Positions 1 to 7,348 of a stretch of DNA of 37,766 nucleotides are shown here, one piece after another (the stretch's first letter is position 1; the number at the start of each line of letters is the position of its first letter). The DNA is taken from contig CAVGBV010000009.1 in the NCBI GenBank assembly GCA_963627615.1, positions 1 to 37,766 of the forward strand, given 5' to 3'. The position numbers and the translations under genes were made by a program. The notes under the pieces were generated by a model. The model was given only the letters and a program-made list of their open reading frames with translations, was not told the DNA's origin and searched no databases. Source of the DNA: Faecimorpha sp963627615 (lineage in GTDB: Bacteria; Bacillota; Clostridia; Lachnospirales; Bianqueaceae).

Positions 1-110
1 GCCCACCCGGCAGCCGGACCGATCTTGGGATCTCTGGCCAACTCATATAGCTTTTCCGCGTCTGTCTCCCTCCAACGCCTAAAGTGCAGACGCTTTGTCG
101 TCCATTCCAT
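1..110 (-). CDS. GNAT N-acetyltransferase, N-terminal fragment (runs off window)
   Basis: The first 36 codons can be read from an ATG at 110. They begin MEWTTKRLHFRRWRETDAEK and continue to a DPKIGPAAGW motif. This is the typical start of RimJ/RimL-like GNAT acetyltransferases, which transfer acetyl from acetyl-CoA to an amine; the substrate cannot be told. An AGGAG ribosome site lies about 10 bases upstream of the ATG. The gene follows the acetyltransferase at 135-635 on the same strand, 24 bp after its stop, so the two are probably cotranscribed. The C-terminal acetyl-CoA-binding part is outside the window. Confidence 0.8.
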   Translation of the reverse strand, partial: MEWTTKRLHFRRWRETDAEKLYELARDPKIGPAAGW

Positions 111-134
111 ATTGCTGACTCCTCTTTTTAATAT

Positions 135-635
135 TTATAAACACCGCTGCGCTATAATTACTGTATAAAGATCCGTATCATATGTGGTTCCCGTCTCCTG
201 AAAACCATTCTTATGCCAGAAATGCTCCGCCTGCGGATTGCCCTTGACCCAGCCCAGACGAATCTTCGCGTATCCGATATTTTTCAGGAAATCACACAAG
301 TCCCGGATCATCCTGCTGCCGACTCCCAGGTTCTGAACCTGTACCGCCGTCATGAAAAAACCTATAAACGCGGTTTCCTCATCCGGATATGCCGCAATGA
401 GATCCATTACAGCGACCATCTCTTCCCCATCATAGTATCCAATATAATACTTGTCACACATTTCCTTGCCTGACGGCAGGGCCCGCATATCTTCCATAAT
501 GCTCTGTTCGGTGACAAGCGGCGGACAATACTGGTAATACAGATCATTTCTCTTACACAACGCATAGATCGACGGAATCTCCTCTGTAGTCAGGCGACGT
601 ACCGTATAATGATCTGAAAAAAGTGCTATATCCAC
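135..635 (-). CDS. GNAT family N-acetyltransferase
   Basis: This 166-residue protein has the size and layout of a single GNAT domain. An N-terminal strand (YTVRRLTTEEIPSIYALC) leads to a central acetyl-CoA-binding segment, VQNLGVGSRMIRDLCDFLKN (about residues 100-119), which matches the Q/RxxGxG/A signature. A C-terminal HFWHKNGFQETG motif is typical of the family. The acceptor is unknown. The start appears to be a GTG at 635 with only a weak ribosome site. It lies just after a vestigial reading frame that follows dinD, so the native 5' context may have been altered by the deletion proposed at 636-690. Family membership is clear. Confidence 0.82.
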   Translation of the reverse strand: MDIALFSDHYTVRRLTTEEIPSIYALCKRNDLYYQYCPPLVTEQSIMEDMRALPSGKEMCDKYYIGYYDGEEMVAVMDLIAAYPDEETAFIGFFMTAVQVQNLGVGSRMIRDLCDFLKNIGYAKIRLGWVKGNPQAEHFWHKNGFQETGTTYDTDLYTVIIAQRCL

Positions 636-688
636 CTATATCACCACACTTTCCAAAGCTTCCATGTCAGTTCCAGTTTGTTGGCCAT
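636..688 (-). pseudogene. Vestige of a type III restriction-modification Mod gene start
   Basis: An ATG at 688 overlaps the dinD stop codon (TAATG) and begins MANKLELTW. I recognise this N-terminus from type III adenine methyltransferases (Mod), which usually continue IGK and later reach a DPPY motif. Here the similarity stops after nine residues, and the frame ends six codons later at 641. A second frame over the same bases ends EALESVVI-stop at 636 and may be the far end of the deleted neighbour. My reading is that a Mod or Mod/Res pair once followed dinD and was removed, leaving both tips. The assignment rests on nine residues and is tentative. Confidence 0.4.
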
Positions 689-1572
689 TATTTATCCTCC
701 TCGCTTTCGCAAGGAAGCTTTCCGGACTGCGCAGCCAGTTTCTTTTCCTGCGATTTGACGCGCCGCTCCAGTTTTTTAATGTCCTCTGCAGCGGGCAAAT
801 TCTCCGGCTGAATGCCTCGCTGTCCAAGCATATCCCGCACGGATCGATTGTTTTGCACATGTTCTCCGGTAATGGCCTGTTCTCCTTGAAGGTCCTTTTC
901 CNNNNNNNNNNCCTTTTCCTCAACATTGTAGTTGGTCATTTCCGCTGCAAGATTCTTTGCGGCAATGGAGAGCGTCGGCAGGAAATCAGCCAGTGGGCGG
1001 TTGTCTTTCACCCCAAGTCGCTCCTTCATTTCTTGCGTTGTGTAACCGCCAAACAGTACCCGATCCCCCTTTGAGCGAATGCGTCCGAACCCAGCATCAT
1101 CCACGCCACGCTCATAAATGTTCTGTGAGAGCCGTTTTTCGGATTCCCGCAGTCTGCCTCTGGCTTCTGTGCGTTCAATAAGGGAAATACGTTCTTCAAT
1201 CAGTTCCTGCTTTCGAGTCTGGACGGCAAAATAACTTTGTGCAAAAGCAATTTCTTCTTTTTTGGGATCTCCGTTCTGGGCAATCAAATAACATGCGTAA
1301 CGAGTAAGCATGTAATCCTTAATTTCCCGATGAGAGCCACTTCCCAACCGGACCATTTTCGTGACCTCACGAAAATGGTCTGAAACCTCAATTCCACTGG
1401 TCTCGCAGGATTCGATAGCGCGTCCGATTGCCTTATCAAAGTTCTCCCATCGTTCATAACCGAGAAGCGGCATGAGGTCACGCGCGTACCAAAATTCAAT
1501 ATGTGCCTCCTGTTCGCTATGTATCACAAGGTCAAATTGCTCTTTGATCTGACTGACTCTCTTCTTATCCAT
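688..1572 (-). CDS. dinD: DinD-like protein (DNA damage-inducible protein D family)
   Basis: The protein matches the DinD family. It has an N-terminal Bro-N-like domain (FWYARDLMPLLGYERWENFDKAI, SDHFREVTKM, KDYMLTRYACYLIAQNGDP) and a conserved C-terminal half (ERGVDDAGFGRIRSKGDRVLFGG, NRPLADFLPTLSIAAKNLA, ENLPAAEDIKKLERRVK). In E. coli dinD is LexA-regulated and the protein inhibits RecA filament activity; the role here is not shown. The start at 1572 overlaps the stop of the upstream XRE gene (TAATG), so translation is probably coupled. A 10-N block at 902-911 interrupts the frame. Collapsing the 8-bp repeat that flanks it gives NVEEKDLQGE, the family sequence, so the gene is probably intact. 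Confidence 0.85.
   Translation of the reverse strand: MDKKRVSQIKEQFDLVIHSEQEAHIEFWYARDLMPLLGYERWENFDKAIGRAIESCETSGIEVSDHFREVTKMVRLGSGSHREIKDYMLTRYACYLIAQNGDPKKEEIAFAQSYFAVQTRKQELIEERISLIERTEARGRLRESEKRLSQNIYERGVDDAGFGRIRSKGDRVLFGGYTTQEMKERLGVKDNRPLADFLPTLSIAAKNLAAEMTNYNVEEKXXXXEKDLQGEQAITGEHVQNNRSVRDMLGQRGIQPENLPAAEDIKKLERRVKSQEKKLAAQSGKLPCESEEDK
902..911. other. Assembly gap (10 N) inside dinD, probably artefactual
   Basis: The N block is flanked on both sides by the same 8 bases, CCTTTTCC. Merging the two copies and dropping the Ns gives a continuous dinD frame that reads NVEEKDLQGE. The contig ends therefore probably overlap and no sequence is missing. Confidence 0.8.
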
Positions 1573-1881
1573 TATTCTCCCTCCACTGTATTCGCAGCAA
1601 GCACTTCATCCGGCAAATCTCTCACTTTTACGGAAACGGATACGCTTTTCAGCGTTCCTTGCTCCTGACAGCGGGCGAATTCCACGCGTAGAACGGCAGC
1701 TATCGTTTTCTGTCCGAAATCATCGAGCAGAGAGTATTTACGCATTACATCTTCGTGTTCTTCCTGCATTGCCCAGTTTCCCACATGACAATAGTGCCAC
1801 TGGATACGCCAAGTGCTGTGGCAAGCTCGATCTGTGCCATGCTTTTTCTTTTCTAAGATCTTTCAGTCGTTCAGGAAACAT
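1572..1881 (-). pseudogene. Broken XRE-family HTH regulator
   Basis: Starting from the ATG at 1881 the frame reads MFPERLKDLRKEK, the usual start of an XRE repressor. A one-base loss in the A-run near 1842 shifts the frame. The next frame reads MAQIELATALGVSSGTIVMWETG, a complete helix-turn-helix. A second shift leads to GNWAMQEEHEDVMRKYSLLDDFGQKTIAAVLRVEFARC, the usual tail of these regulators, ending at 1572. About 35 residues between the HTH and the tail are missing. The join lies in TGGGAAACTGG, which both the WETG side and the LGNW side can supply, so it looks like a deletion between short repeats. The tail can still be translated from a GTG at 1784 and is coupled to dinD by TAATG. Confidence 0.75.
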
Positions 1882-1913
1882 GGTTCTCACACCTCGTCTT
1901 GGATTTCGCTTAT

Positions 1914-1942
1914 ATTATATTACTATAAGTGAGTTTTGTCAA
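1914..1942 (-). promoter_or_regulatory. Promoter of the XRE-dinD unit
   Basis: On the minus strand a perfect TTGACA (1942-1937) and a perfect TATAAT (1919-1914) are separated by exactly 17 bp. The XRE start codon lies about 33 bp downstream. Confidence 0.85.
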
Positions 1943-1968
1943 AGATAAGGTTATATAACATAAGTGAG
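1915..1968 (-). repeat. Two direct operator-like repeats at the XRE-dinD promoter
   Basis: Two near-identical copies of CTCACTTAT followed by a GTTATATAA-like stretch (minus strand) lie 36 bp apart. One (1951-1968) is upstream of the -35 box. The other (1915-1933) fills the spacer and overlaps the -10 box. That placement suits autorepression by the adjacent XRE regulator. Binding by that protein is an inference. Confidence 0.6.
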
Positions 1969-2003
1969 AGGAACGAGAGTCATCGTATCAAGCAGCCAGA
2001 CGG

Positions 2004-2040
2004 CAAAAAAACGGCAGAGCCGCATTACACGACTCTGCCA
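2004..2040 (-). terminator. Intrinsic terminator after the CstA gene
   Basis: On the minus strand a 10-bp stem (GGCAGAGTCG with CGGCTCTGCC, one mismatch) is followed by seven T residues. It lies about 75 bp past the CstA stop codon. Confidence 0.85.
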
Positions 2041-2115
2041 ATATTCCCGGGATTACGGAATCCCTAAGTTTCATCCTGACTATCAGGGCTGCCCTTCCTC
2101 CTATTCTATTCCATT

Positions 2116-3858
2116 TTATTTCACAACCGCCTGCTCGCTGCCCTTCTTGCTCTTGGCGTAGCTCTTCAGGGAATGAACCACAATTGTTACTCCCAGCACC
2201 ATAAGCAGCACCGCAATAATCAGCTGAAGGCCATTCGCGAAAAATACCGCTCCCCAAGTCGTCTCTCCGGCTGGGATACCCACAGATGCTGCCGCACTGA
2301 TGGCCTTCACCATCGCGATCATCCTCTGAACCAGCGCCGTAAACGTAACGCAGAGCATGATCACAAGCGGCGGGAAGAGCATCTTATTGCTGCGTCCCGT
2401 AACCTTCAGGAAAACACACAGGGTAATCAATACCAGCGCACTGAGCAGCTGGTTCGCAGAGCCAAACAGCGGCCAGATATTGGAGTAGCCGACCTTGGTC
2501 AGCACGTAACCGAACACCAACGTCACTACAGTCGAGAAGTAGGTATTGCAGAAGAGCTTCCGCCATGGCTTGGCGTTTTTCATATCATCCACGGAGAACA
2601 GCTCCTGAAAACTCATACGGCCGATTCGGGCTACGGCGTCCAGACTGGTCAGAGCCAGGGCGGATACGCACATCGTCATAAATACCGTCGCGGCATACGC
2701 AGGCATGCCGAACATCTCAAAGAATCCGGCAACGCCGCGGCTGAAGATCTGGAAGGGAGTTCCGGCGGCCGGGGTTCCGTCCGCAGCCGCTGCCGCTCCT
2801 GCCACACACAGCGCCAATACTGCCAGCAGACTCTCCAGCACCATCGCGCCGTATCCTACTTTCAGCATATCCTTTTCGTTTTCCACAGTCTTAGAGGACG
2901 TACCGGAAGAGACCAGACTATGGAATCCTGATACGGCACCGCAGGCTACCGTAACAAAGAGGATGGGGAAAAGTGTACCCATTTTCTCATTGTTGAATCC
3001 TGTGAATACCGGCAGATTCATGGTAGGATGGGCTACCAGGAGTCCGATAACTGCCCCGGCAATCATGAAGATAAACATAAAGGTGGTCATATAATCCCGC
3101 GGCTGCTTCAGAAGCCACATGGGCAGAACGGCCGCGAAGAAGATATAAATAAAGGTGATATAGCTCCAGGCTTCCTTATCCAGAATTACGGGACAACTCA
3201 TACCCACAGCGAAGGAGGCCGCGATGCACACAAGGCCCAGCAGCGCTTCCTTCCAGCCGGAGAGGTTCAGCTTCTTCTGCAGGATTCCAAAAACTACAGC
3301 AAAAACCATGAACATAATGGATACCATACCGGCCGCTCCATTGACACTGGCCGCATCGGACAGTGCGCTCACACCGTCAGCTACTGTATAAGCGTTAAAG
3401 GTTCCGGCCACCATATCCGCAAAAGCCGCGATAACAATCAGGGTAAACAGCCAGCTAAACAGCAGGAACAGCTTTCGTCCCGTCTTGCCGATATACTTTT
3501 CAATCAGCATACCCATGGACTTACCGTCATTCTTGACGGAAGCATACAGAGCGCCGAAATCGGTAACAGCGCCAAAGAACACACCGCCCAGCAGTACCCA
3601 CAGCAGTACCGGCAGCCAGCCGAACGCGGCCGCCTGAATGGCGCCCGTAACAGGCCCTGCGCCTGCAATCGAGGAAAACTGATGACTGAAGACTGTCCAT
3701 CCCTTGGTCGGCACATAATCCTTACCGTCATTCAAACGGACGGCCGGTGTCTTCGCCTTGGGATCAATGCCCCACTTCTTGGCCAGCCAACGTCCGTAGA
3801 GCAGATAGGCTGAAAACAGAAAAACAACCGCGATCAAAACGATTACCAAAGTGTTCAT
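2116..3858 (-). CDS. cstA: CstA-family carbon starvation carrier (pyruvate/amino acid/peptide transporter)
   Basis: This 580-residue multi-span membrane protein belongs to the CstA family. Diagnostic stretches are the early KDYVPTKGWTVFSHQFSSIAGAGPVTG, the segment GGVFFGAVTDFGALYASVKNDGKS, and SGFHSLVSSGTSSKTVENEKD near residue 320. E. coli members CstA and BtsT import pyruvate and have been linked to peptide uptake. GAAGGAAGC precedes the ATG at 3858. The gene stands alone between a T-box leader and its own terminator. A T-box implies that transcription rises when one aminoacyl-tRNA is scarce, so I infer that this member moves an amino acid or a peptide source of one. Length and motifs look complete. 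Confidence 0.92.
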   Translation of the reverse strand: MNTLVIVLIAVVFLFSAYLLYGRWLAKKWGIDPKAKTPAVRLNDGKDYVPTKGWTVFSHQFSSIAGAGPVTGAIQAAAFGWLPVLLWVLLGGVFFGAVTDFGALYASVKNDGKSMGMLIEKYIGKTGRKLFLLFSWLFTLIVIAAFADMVAGTFNAYTVADGVSALSDAASVNGAAGMVSIMFMVFAVVFGILQKKLNLSGWKEALLGLVCIAASFAVGMSCPVILDKEAWSYITFIYIFFAAVLPMWLLKQPRDYMTTFMFIFMIAGAVIGLLVAHPTMNLPVFTGFNNEKMGTLFPILFVTVACGAVSGFHSLVSSGTSSKTVENEKDMLKVGYGAMVLESLLAVLALCVAGAAAAADGTPAAGTPFQIFSRGVAGFFEMFGMPAYAATVFMTMCVSALALTSLDAVARIGRMSFQELFSVDDMKNAKPWRKLFCNTYFSTVVTLVFGYVLTKVGYSNIWPLFGSANQLLSALVLITLCVFLKVTGRSNKMLFPPLVIMLCVTFTALVQRMIAMVKAISAAASVGIPAGETTWGAVFFANGLQLIIAVLLMVLGVTIVVHSLKSYAKSKKGSEQAVVK

Positions 3859-3913
3859 GTTTGCTTCCTTCTTTTCATGTTGGATTTTCTTTCTCAGTTA
3901 AATATCCGGCGCA

Positions 3914-4243
3914 ATAAAAAACTTCGTCTCCACACAAAGAATCTATAAACTCTTTGTGCAAAGACGAAGGTATGATTGCCTGATTCAGCACTACTTCCGC
4001 GTTACCACTCTGCTTGCCGGTATACAGTACCAGCCGCTCTGCCACCGCCCGAAAGTCCGGAGGGTGTGCCCTGTTAACGGTGGGTTCCGTCTTCCGCTAC
4101 TTGGGTGATACCCGTTTGCCGAAGCTGCTCGCAGGGGATAGCCGACCCGTTCCTTGCTGCCGTCTCTCACAACCGACGGCTTTCTGTGAGCGGTGATCCG
4201 GGAGAAGTCATGTCCTGTTCCCTACATTTAACTGATGAAATTA
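3914..4243 (-). promoter_or_regulatory. T-box riboswitch leader of cstA
   Basis: The leader carries the T-box motif AGAGTGGTAACGCGG (minus strand, 4011-3997). It is followed by an intrinsic terminator: CTTCGTCTTTGCACAAAGA pairs with TCTTTGTG...AGACGAAG (3969-3922) and ends in TTTTTTATT. Upstream is a Stem I-like region with a GAGAGA-type bulge near 4165 and the CTGCGAGCAG element near 4125. The candidate specifier region is TCGGCTA near 4140. GCU (Ala), followed by the usual purine, is my preferred reading, and GGC (Gly) is the alternative. The class is certain; the amino acid is not. Confidence 0.88.
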
Positions 4244-4248
4244 TCCAT

Positions 4249-4277
4249 ATAATACACACCTGATTCTCATTTGTCAA
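4249..4277 (-). promoter_or_regulatory. Promoter of the T-box-cstA transcript
   Basis: TTGACA (4277-4272) and TATTAT (4254-4249) are separated by 17 bp on the minus strand. Transcription would start just before the GGGAACAGGACATGAC element that opens the T-box leader. Confidence 0.8.
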
Positions 4278-4362
4278 TTCCGTTTTCATAGTTTTTTACA
4301 CTTTGTCACATTCGATAATACTTTATCACTTTAAAGCAGTTTGTATGGAAGATTTATACAAA

Positions 4363-5529
4363 TCAGTGTTTGTTTCCTTTTCCTCCGGTGATGCGGAAGG
4401 TGGTCTCAACCATCGTTATCATCAGGAGAAAGAATACCAGAAGATAAAAGGGCATGATCCCAAACCCGATCCCGTTACCCAATAGTCCAAAGAGCGGCGG
4501 TATGAAGGTTGATCCGACATAGGCGCTGGCCATCTGAATTCCGATGATCGCGCCGGAATTCTCCGCGCCAAAATTATTAGGTGTCGAATGAATAATACAA
4601 GGGTAGATCGGCGCGCACCCGCAGCCGATCGTCAAAAAGGCCGCAACTGCCGCCGCATAAGAATCCCCGGGGATGAGCAGCAGCAAAATCCCGCAGATCA
4701 GGATGCCTGTACCGATACGGATCATCTTGCGGTCGCCGAGCTTGTCCGTAATAAACCCGCTGATAAACCTTCCGGTCGTGATTCCTATGTAAAACAGTGC
4801 CGCAAAAGAGGCCGCCTGCTCCGGGACAATGCCTTTTACTTCTACAAAATAAGTACTTGCCCACTGCATCGTCGTCGCCTCTGCCGCGCAGTACGCGAAA
4901 AATCCGGCTAACAAAAAGGGCACACCCTTGATTTTCAGTGCTCCGGTCAGGCCAATACTCTTTCCATTGTTCTCCCCAACCGTCTTGTTAACCTTCCATA
5001 CGGGCAGTGTTACCAACAGCAGCACCGCGATCGCGAGCTGCATACACCCAACGATGCGGTACCCCCAGTTCCAAGTCAGGCGTGTCAAGGCAAACCCCAT
5101 GATAAAAGGACTGACGATCGTCCCTAAACCCCAGAAACAGTGCAGCCAGCTCATATGCTTGGCTTTATAATGGAGCGCGACATAATTGTTGAGAGCCGCG
5201 TCGATTGCGCCCGCTCCCAATCCATACGGAACCGCAAAAGCAATGAGCATCCAGAACTGTGTAGCAAACGAAAATCCAAACAAAGCGACTACTGTAGAAA
5301 AGACGCTTACGACCGTTACAATCCTCGTTCCGAATTTTCTGGTGAGCCTATCTGACAGCAGGCTGGACAGGATTGTCCCGCCGGAGATCGTCATGGAAAC
5401 AATCCCCATGTAAGACACAGGTACTCCCAGCTCCATATGCATAACCGGCCAAGCGGATCCCAGAAGCGAATCAGGCAGTCCCAGACTGATAAACGCGATA
5501 TAAATCAGGGCAAGTAAAAACGAATACAT
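4363..5529 (-). CDS. Major facilitator superfamily transporter
   Basis: The 388-residue protein has about 12 hydrophobic spans and the MFS loop motif DRLTRKFGTRIV after the second span. The opening LGLPDSLLGSAWPVM resembles sugar- and drug-type MFS proteins of Firmicutes. A second loop, FITDKLGDRKMIRIG, begins the C-terminal half. The substrate is unknown. It lies 48 bp downstream of the TetR-type regulator on the same strand, so it may be cotranscribed, though a weak TTGCAA/TACAAT promoter lies around 5564-5593. Its neighbours suggest that it imports or exports the substrate or product of the divergent amidohydrolase. No terminator is visible before the cstA promoter. Confidence 0.85.
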   Translation of the reverse strand: MYSFLLALIYIAFISLGLPDSLLGSAWPVMHMELGVPVSYMGIVSMTISGGTILSSLLSDRLTRKFGTRIVTVVSVFSTVVALFGFSFATQFWMLIAFAVPYGLGAGAIDAALNNYVALHYKAKHMSWLHCFWGLGTIVSPFIMGFALTRLTWNWGYRIVGCMQLAIAVLLLVTLPVWKVNKTVGENNGKSIGLTGALKIKGVPFLLAGFFAYCAAEATTMQWASTYFVEVKGIVPEQAASFAALFYIGITTGRFISGFITDKLGDRKMIRIGTGILICGILLLLIPGDSYAAAVAAFLTIGCGCAPIYPCIIHSTPNNFGAENSGAIIGIQMASAYVGSTFIPPLFGLLGNGIGFGIMPFYLLVFFLLMITMVETTFRITGGKGNKH

Positions 5530-5577
5530 TCTCTCTCCTCCATATGGCAGACATACTTACCCCTTATTGTACCATAA

Positions 5578-6186
5578 TCATGTGAATTTGCAAGACTCAT
5601 GATTCCACCGCATCTTGGCGCCGCGGATATGATCCTGCAACAGGCGGTCAACAAAAGCAACTATATTCTCCGGCGTCCGGTCAATATTTCCCCTAAGCCA
5701 ACTCTCAATCACGCCGGCCGTCGCAACCACATAAATATGTGTCATCAGTGCAATATCTTCTTCTGTAACGCCCGCCTGAACCGCGCCGACCTCTCGTCCG
5801 ATCCGTTCTACCGTACAATGAATGATGGCATAGATATCTGCTTCCAAAAAACGCTTCAGGTGTTCACGCCCAACAGATTGCAATGCGCAAAGACAAAAGG
5901 CCCGATTCTCTTCAATATAATGAAAGAGCTGCAAGAGTCCTTCCTGCCATAAAAGTGTCCCTTCATGCTGCCGCAGGAGTACAACCGCTTCCTCTTGGAG
6001 CAGCCAGCGCAAGAGATCATAGACATCTTCAAAATGATAATAAAAATTCTGCCGCCGAATCCCGCAGCGGTCCGTCAGATCATGAATGGCAATCTTATCA
6101 ATGGGCTTGTGTACCATCTGTTCTTTTAGTGCGGCTGCCAACGCGTGTTTTGTCTGATCCGAGGCAGCATTGGACTTGTGTTCCAT
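5578..6186 (-). CDS. TetR/AcrR-family regulator (DhaS-like)
   Basis: This 202-residue protein has a TetR-type N-terminal HTH (KIAIHDLTDRCGIRRQNFYYHFEDVYDLL, about residues 28-56). The variable C-terminal domain is of the type seen in DhaS-like Firmicute regulators. The start at 6186 is chosen because GGAGGGG precedes it; a longer frame exists upstream but has no ribosome site. The gene is divergent from the amidohydrolase and upstream of the MFS carrier. The 46-bp nested palindrome between the two divergent genes is its obvious candidate operator. The inducer is unknown. Confidence 0.87.
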   Translation of the reverse strand: MEHKSNAASDQTKHALAAALKEQMVHKPIDKIAIHDLTDRCGIRRQNFYYHFEDVYDLLRWLLQEEAVVLLRQHEGTLLWQEGLLQLFHYIEENRAFCLCALQSVGREHLKRFLEADIYAIIHCTVERIGREVGAVQAGVTEEDIALMTHIYVVATAGVIESWLRGNIDRTPENIVAFVDRLLQDHIRGAKMRWNHESCKFT

Positions 6187-6242
6187 AGAATCCCCTCCTA
6201 CCGTCTTAAGTATATCATAAATATCTGCTTTTTCCAGTAGGT

Positions 6243-6288
6243 CATCCCTATAATTGATGTCATAATTATGACAATCGTTATAGGGATG
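6243..6288. promoter_or_regulatory. 46-bp nested perfect palindrome in the divergent promoter region
   Basis: The outer arms CATCCCTATAA (6243-6253) and TTATAGGGATG (6278-6288) are perfect complements. They share their centre with an inner 16-bp perfect palindrome, TGTCATAATTATGACA (6258-6273). It lies between the TetR-type gene and the amidohydrolase. Two concentric palindromes fit a bidirectional operator bound by one or two dimers, and -10-like sequences are embedded in it. Confidence 0.75.
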
Positions 6289-6373
6289 GCCTTTGTCTAC
6301 TCTATGGCCGTGGCAGTACACTGATTACACGCCCGCATTGCAAGAGTCCAAGCGGCGCAGAAAGGACATGATT

Positions 6374-7348
6374 ATGAAATTTCAAAATAAGATTGATTTT
6401 CAGGCGCACTATCTTCCTAAAGCCTATTATGATTTTCTGGAAGAAGAAGGGCTGTATTGTCCGGATGGATTTCCCACGCCGGAATGGGATGAAGCGTGGC
6501 AGCAGGAAACCATGAAAGCACTCGGAATCTCGTACGCTCTGCTCTCCCTCTCTTCTCCCAGCCTCTACACCGGCAATAAATTCCGCAGCAGAGAATTGGC
6601 GCGAAAAGTCAATGAACAAGGTGCTGAGATCGTCTCCCGTGCGCCGGACAATCTTGGTTTTCTTGCCACACTCCCGCTGCCGCATATTCACAGCAGTATC
6701 TTCGAAGCCCGCTATTGCCTCGATCAGCTGCATGCTGACGGCGTAGGGCTGATGACCAACTACGGCGGTATATACTTAGGGGATCCCCGTTTCGATGAAC
6801 TGATGGCTGAATTGGATGAACGCGGCGCTCTTGCGGTCCTGCATCCGACACAGCCCGCTCTCATGATCCCAGGAGTCAACGAAGAGATTCCTGTTCCCGC
6901 GTTTGAGTATTTTGTCGACACCACCCGAACCTTTCTTAATATGGTACAAAATGACACCTTTACCCGCTATCCTAACATCCGTTGGGTCATCCCTCATGGC
7001 GGCGCTTTTCTCTCCATTCTGGCGGATCGATTTGAAAGCTTCGCACTGATGCTGCGCTTTGCCGATCCCGATCGACGAGCTGATATTATGGAGGATATGG
7101 CTCATGTCTACTACGATATGGCCGGCTTTTCTGAGCAAAAACAGCTGGAAATGCTGCTTCGCAATGTTGATGACAGCCACCTGCTCTACGGTTCCGATAC
7201 TCCATATACTGATATCACCGCCTGTATCGGACAAGCGGAAGCATTGGAAAATACAGAAAAAATCAGTCTCCTTCAAAAGCAGAAACTTTTCACAGATAAT
7301 GCGCTTACCCTGCTTCCAAAACTAAACAAAGAAAAGAGGTTTTTATAA
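6374..7348 (+). CDS. Amidohydrolase-family protein (ACMSD/decarboxylase-like)
   Basis: This is a 324-residue metal-dependent hydrolase of the ACMSD-like amidohydrolase group, whose known members decarboxylate or hydrolyse aromatic-type acids. Metal-site landmarks are the N-terminal KIDFQAHYLP, LHPTQPA in the middle, VIPHGGAF, and the late YGSDTPY that supplies the catalytic Asp. The first motif is normally H-x-H; here it is Q-A-H, so the first ligand is changed. Related decarboxylases can carry Glu there. The start at 6374 is chosen because AAAGGA lies 7 bases upstream. It is translationally coupled (TAATG) to the next small gene and divergent from a TetR-type regulator. The substrate is unknown. 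Confidence 0.85.
   Translation: MKFQNKIDFQAHYLPKAYYDFLEEEGLYCPDGFPTPEWDEAWQQETMKALGISYALLSLSSPSLYTGNKFRSRELARKVNEQGAEIVSRAPDNLGFLATLPLPHIHSSIFEARYCLDQLHADGVGLMTNYGGIYLGDPRFDELMAELDERGALAVLHPTQPALMIPGVNEEIPVPAFEYFVDTTRTFLNMVQNDTFTRYPNIRWVIPHGGAFLSILADRFESFALMLRFADPDRRADIMEDMAHVYYDMAGFSEQKQLEMLLRNVDDSHLLYGSDTPYTDITACIGQAEALENTEKISLLQKQKLFTDNALTLLPKLNKEKRFL

Noticed and set aside
3028..3813. Long plus-strand open frame opposite cstA (261 codons)
   Set aside because: It is the antisense shadow of a clearly conserved membrane transporter, has no ribosome site and no recognisable family.
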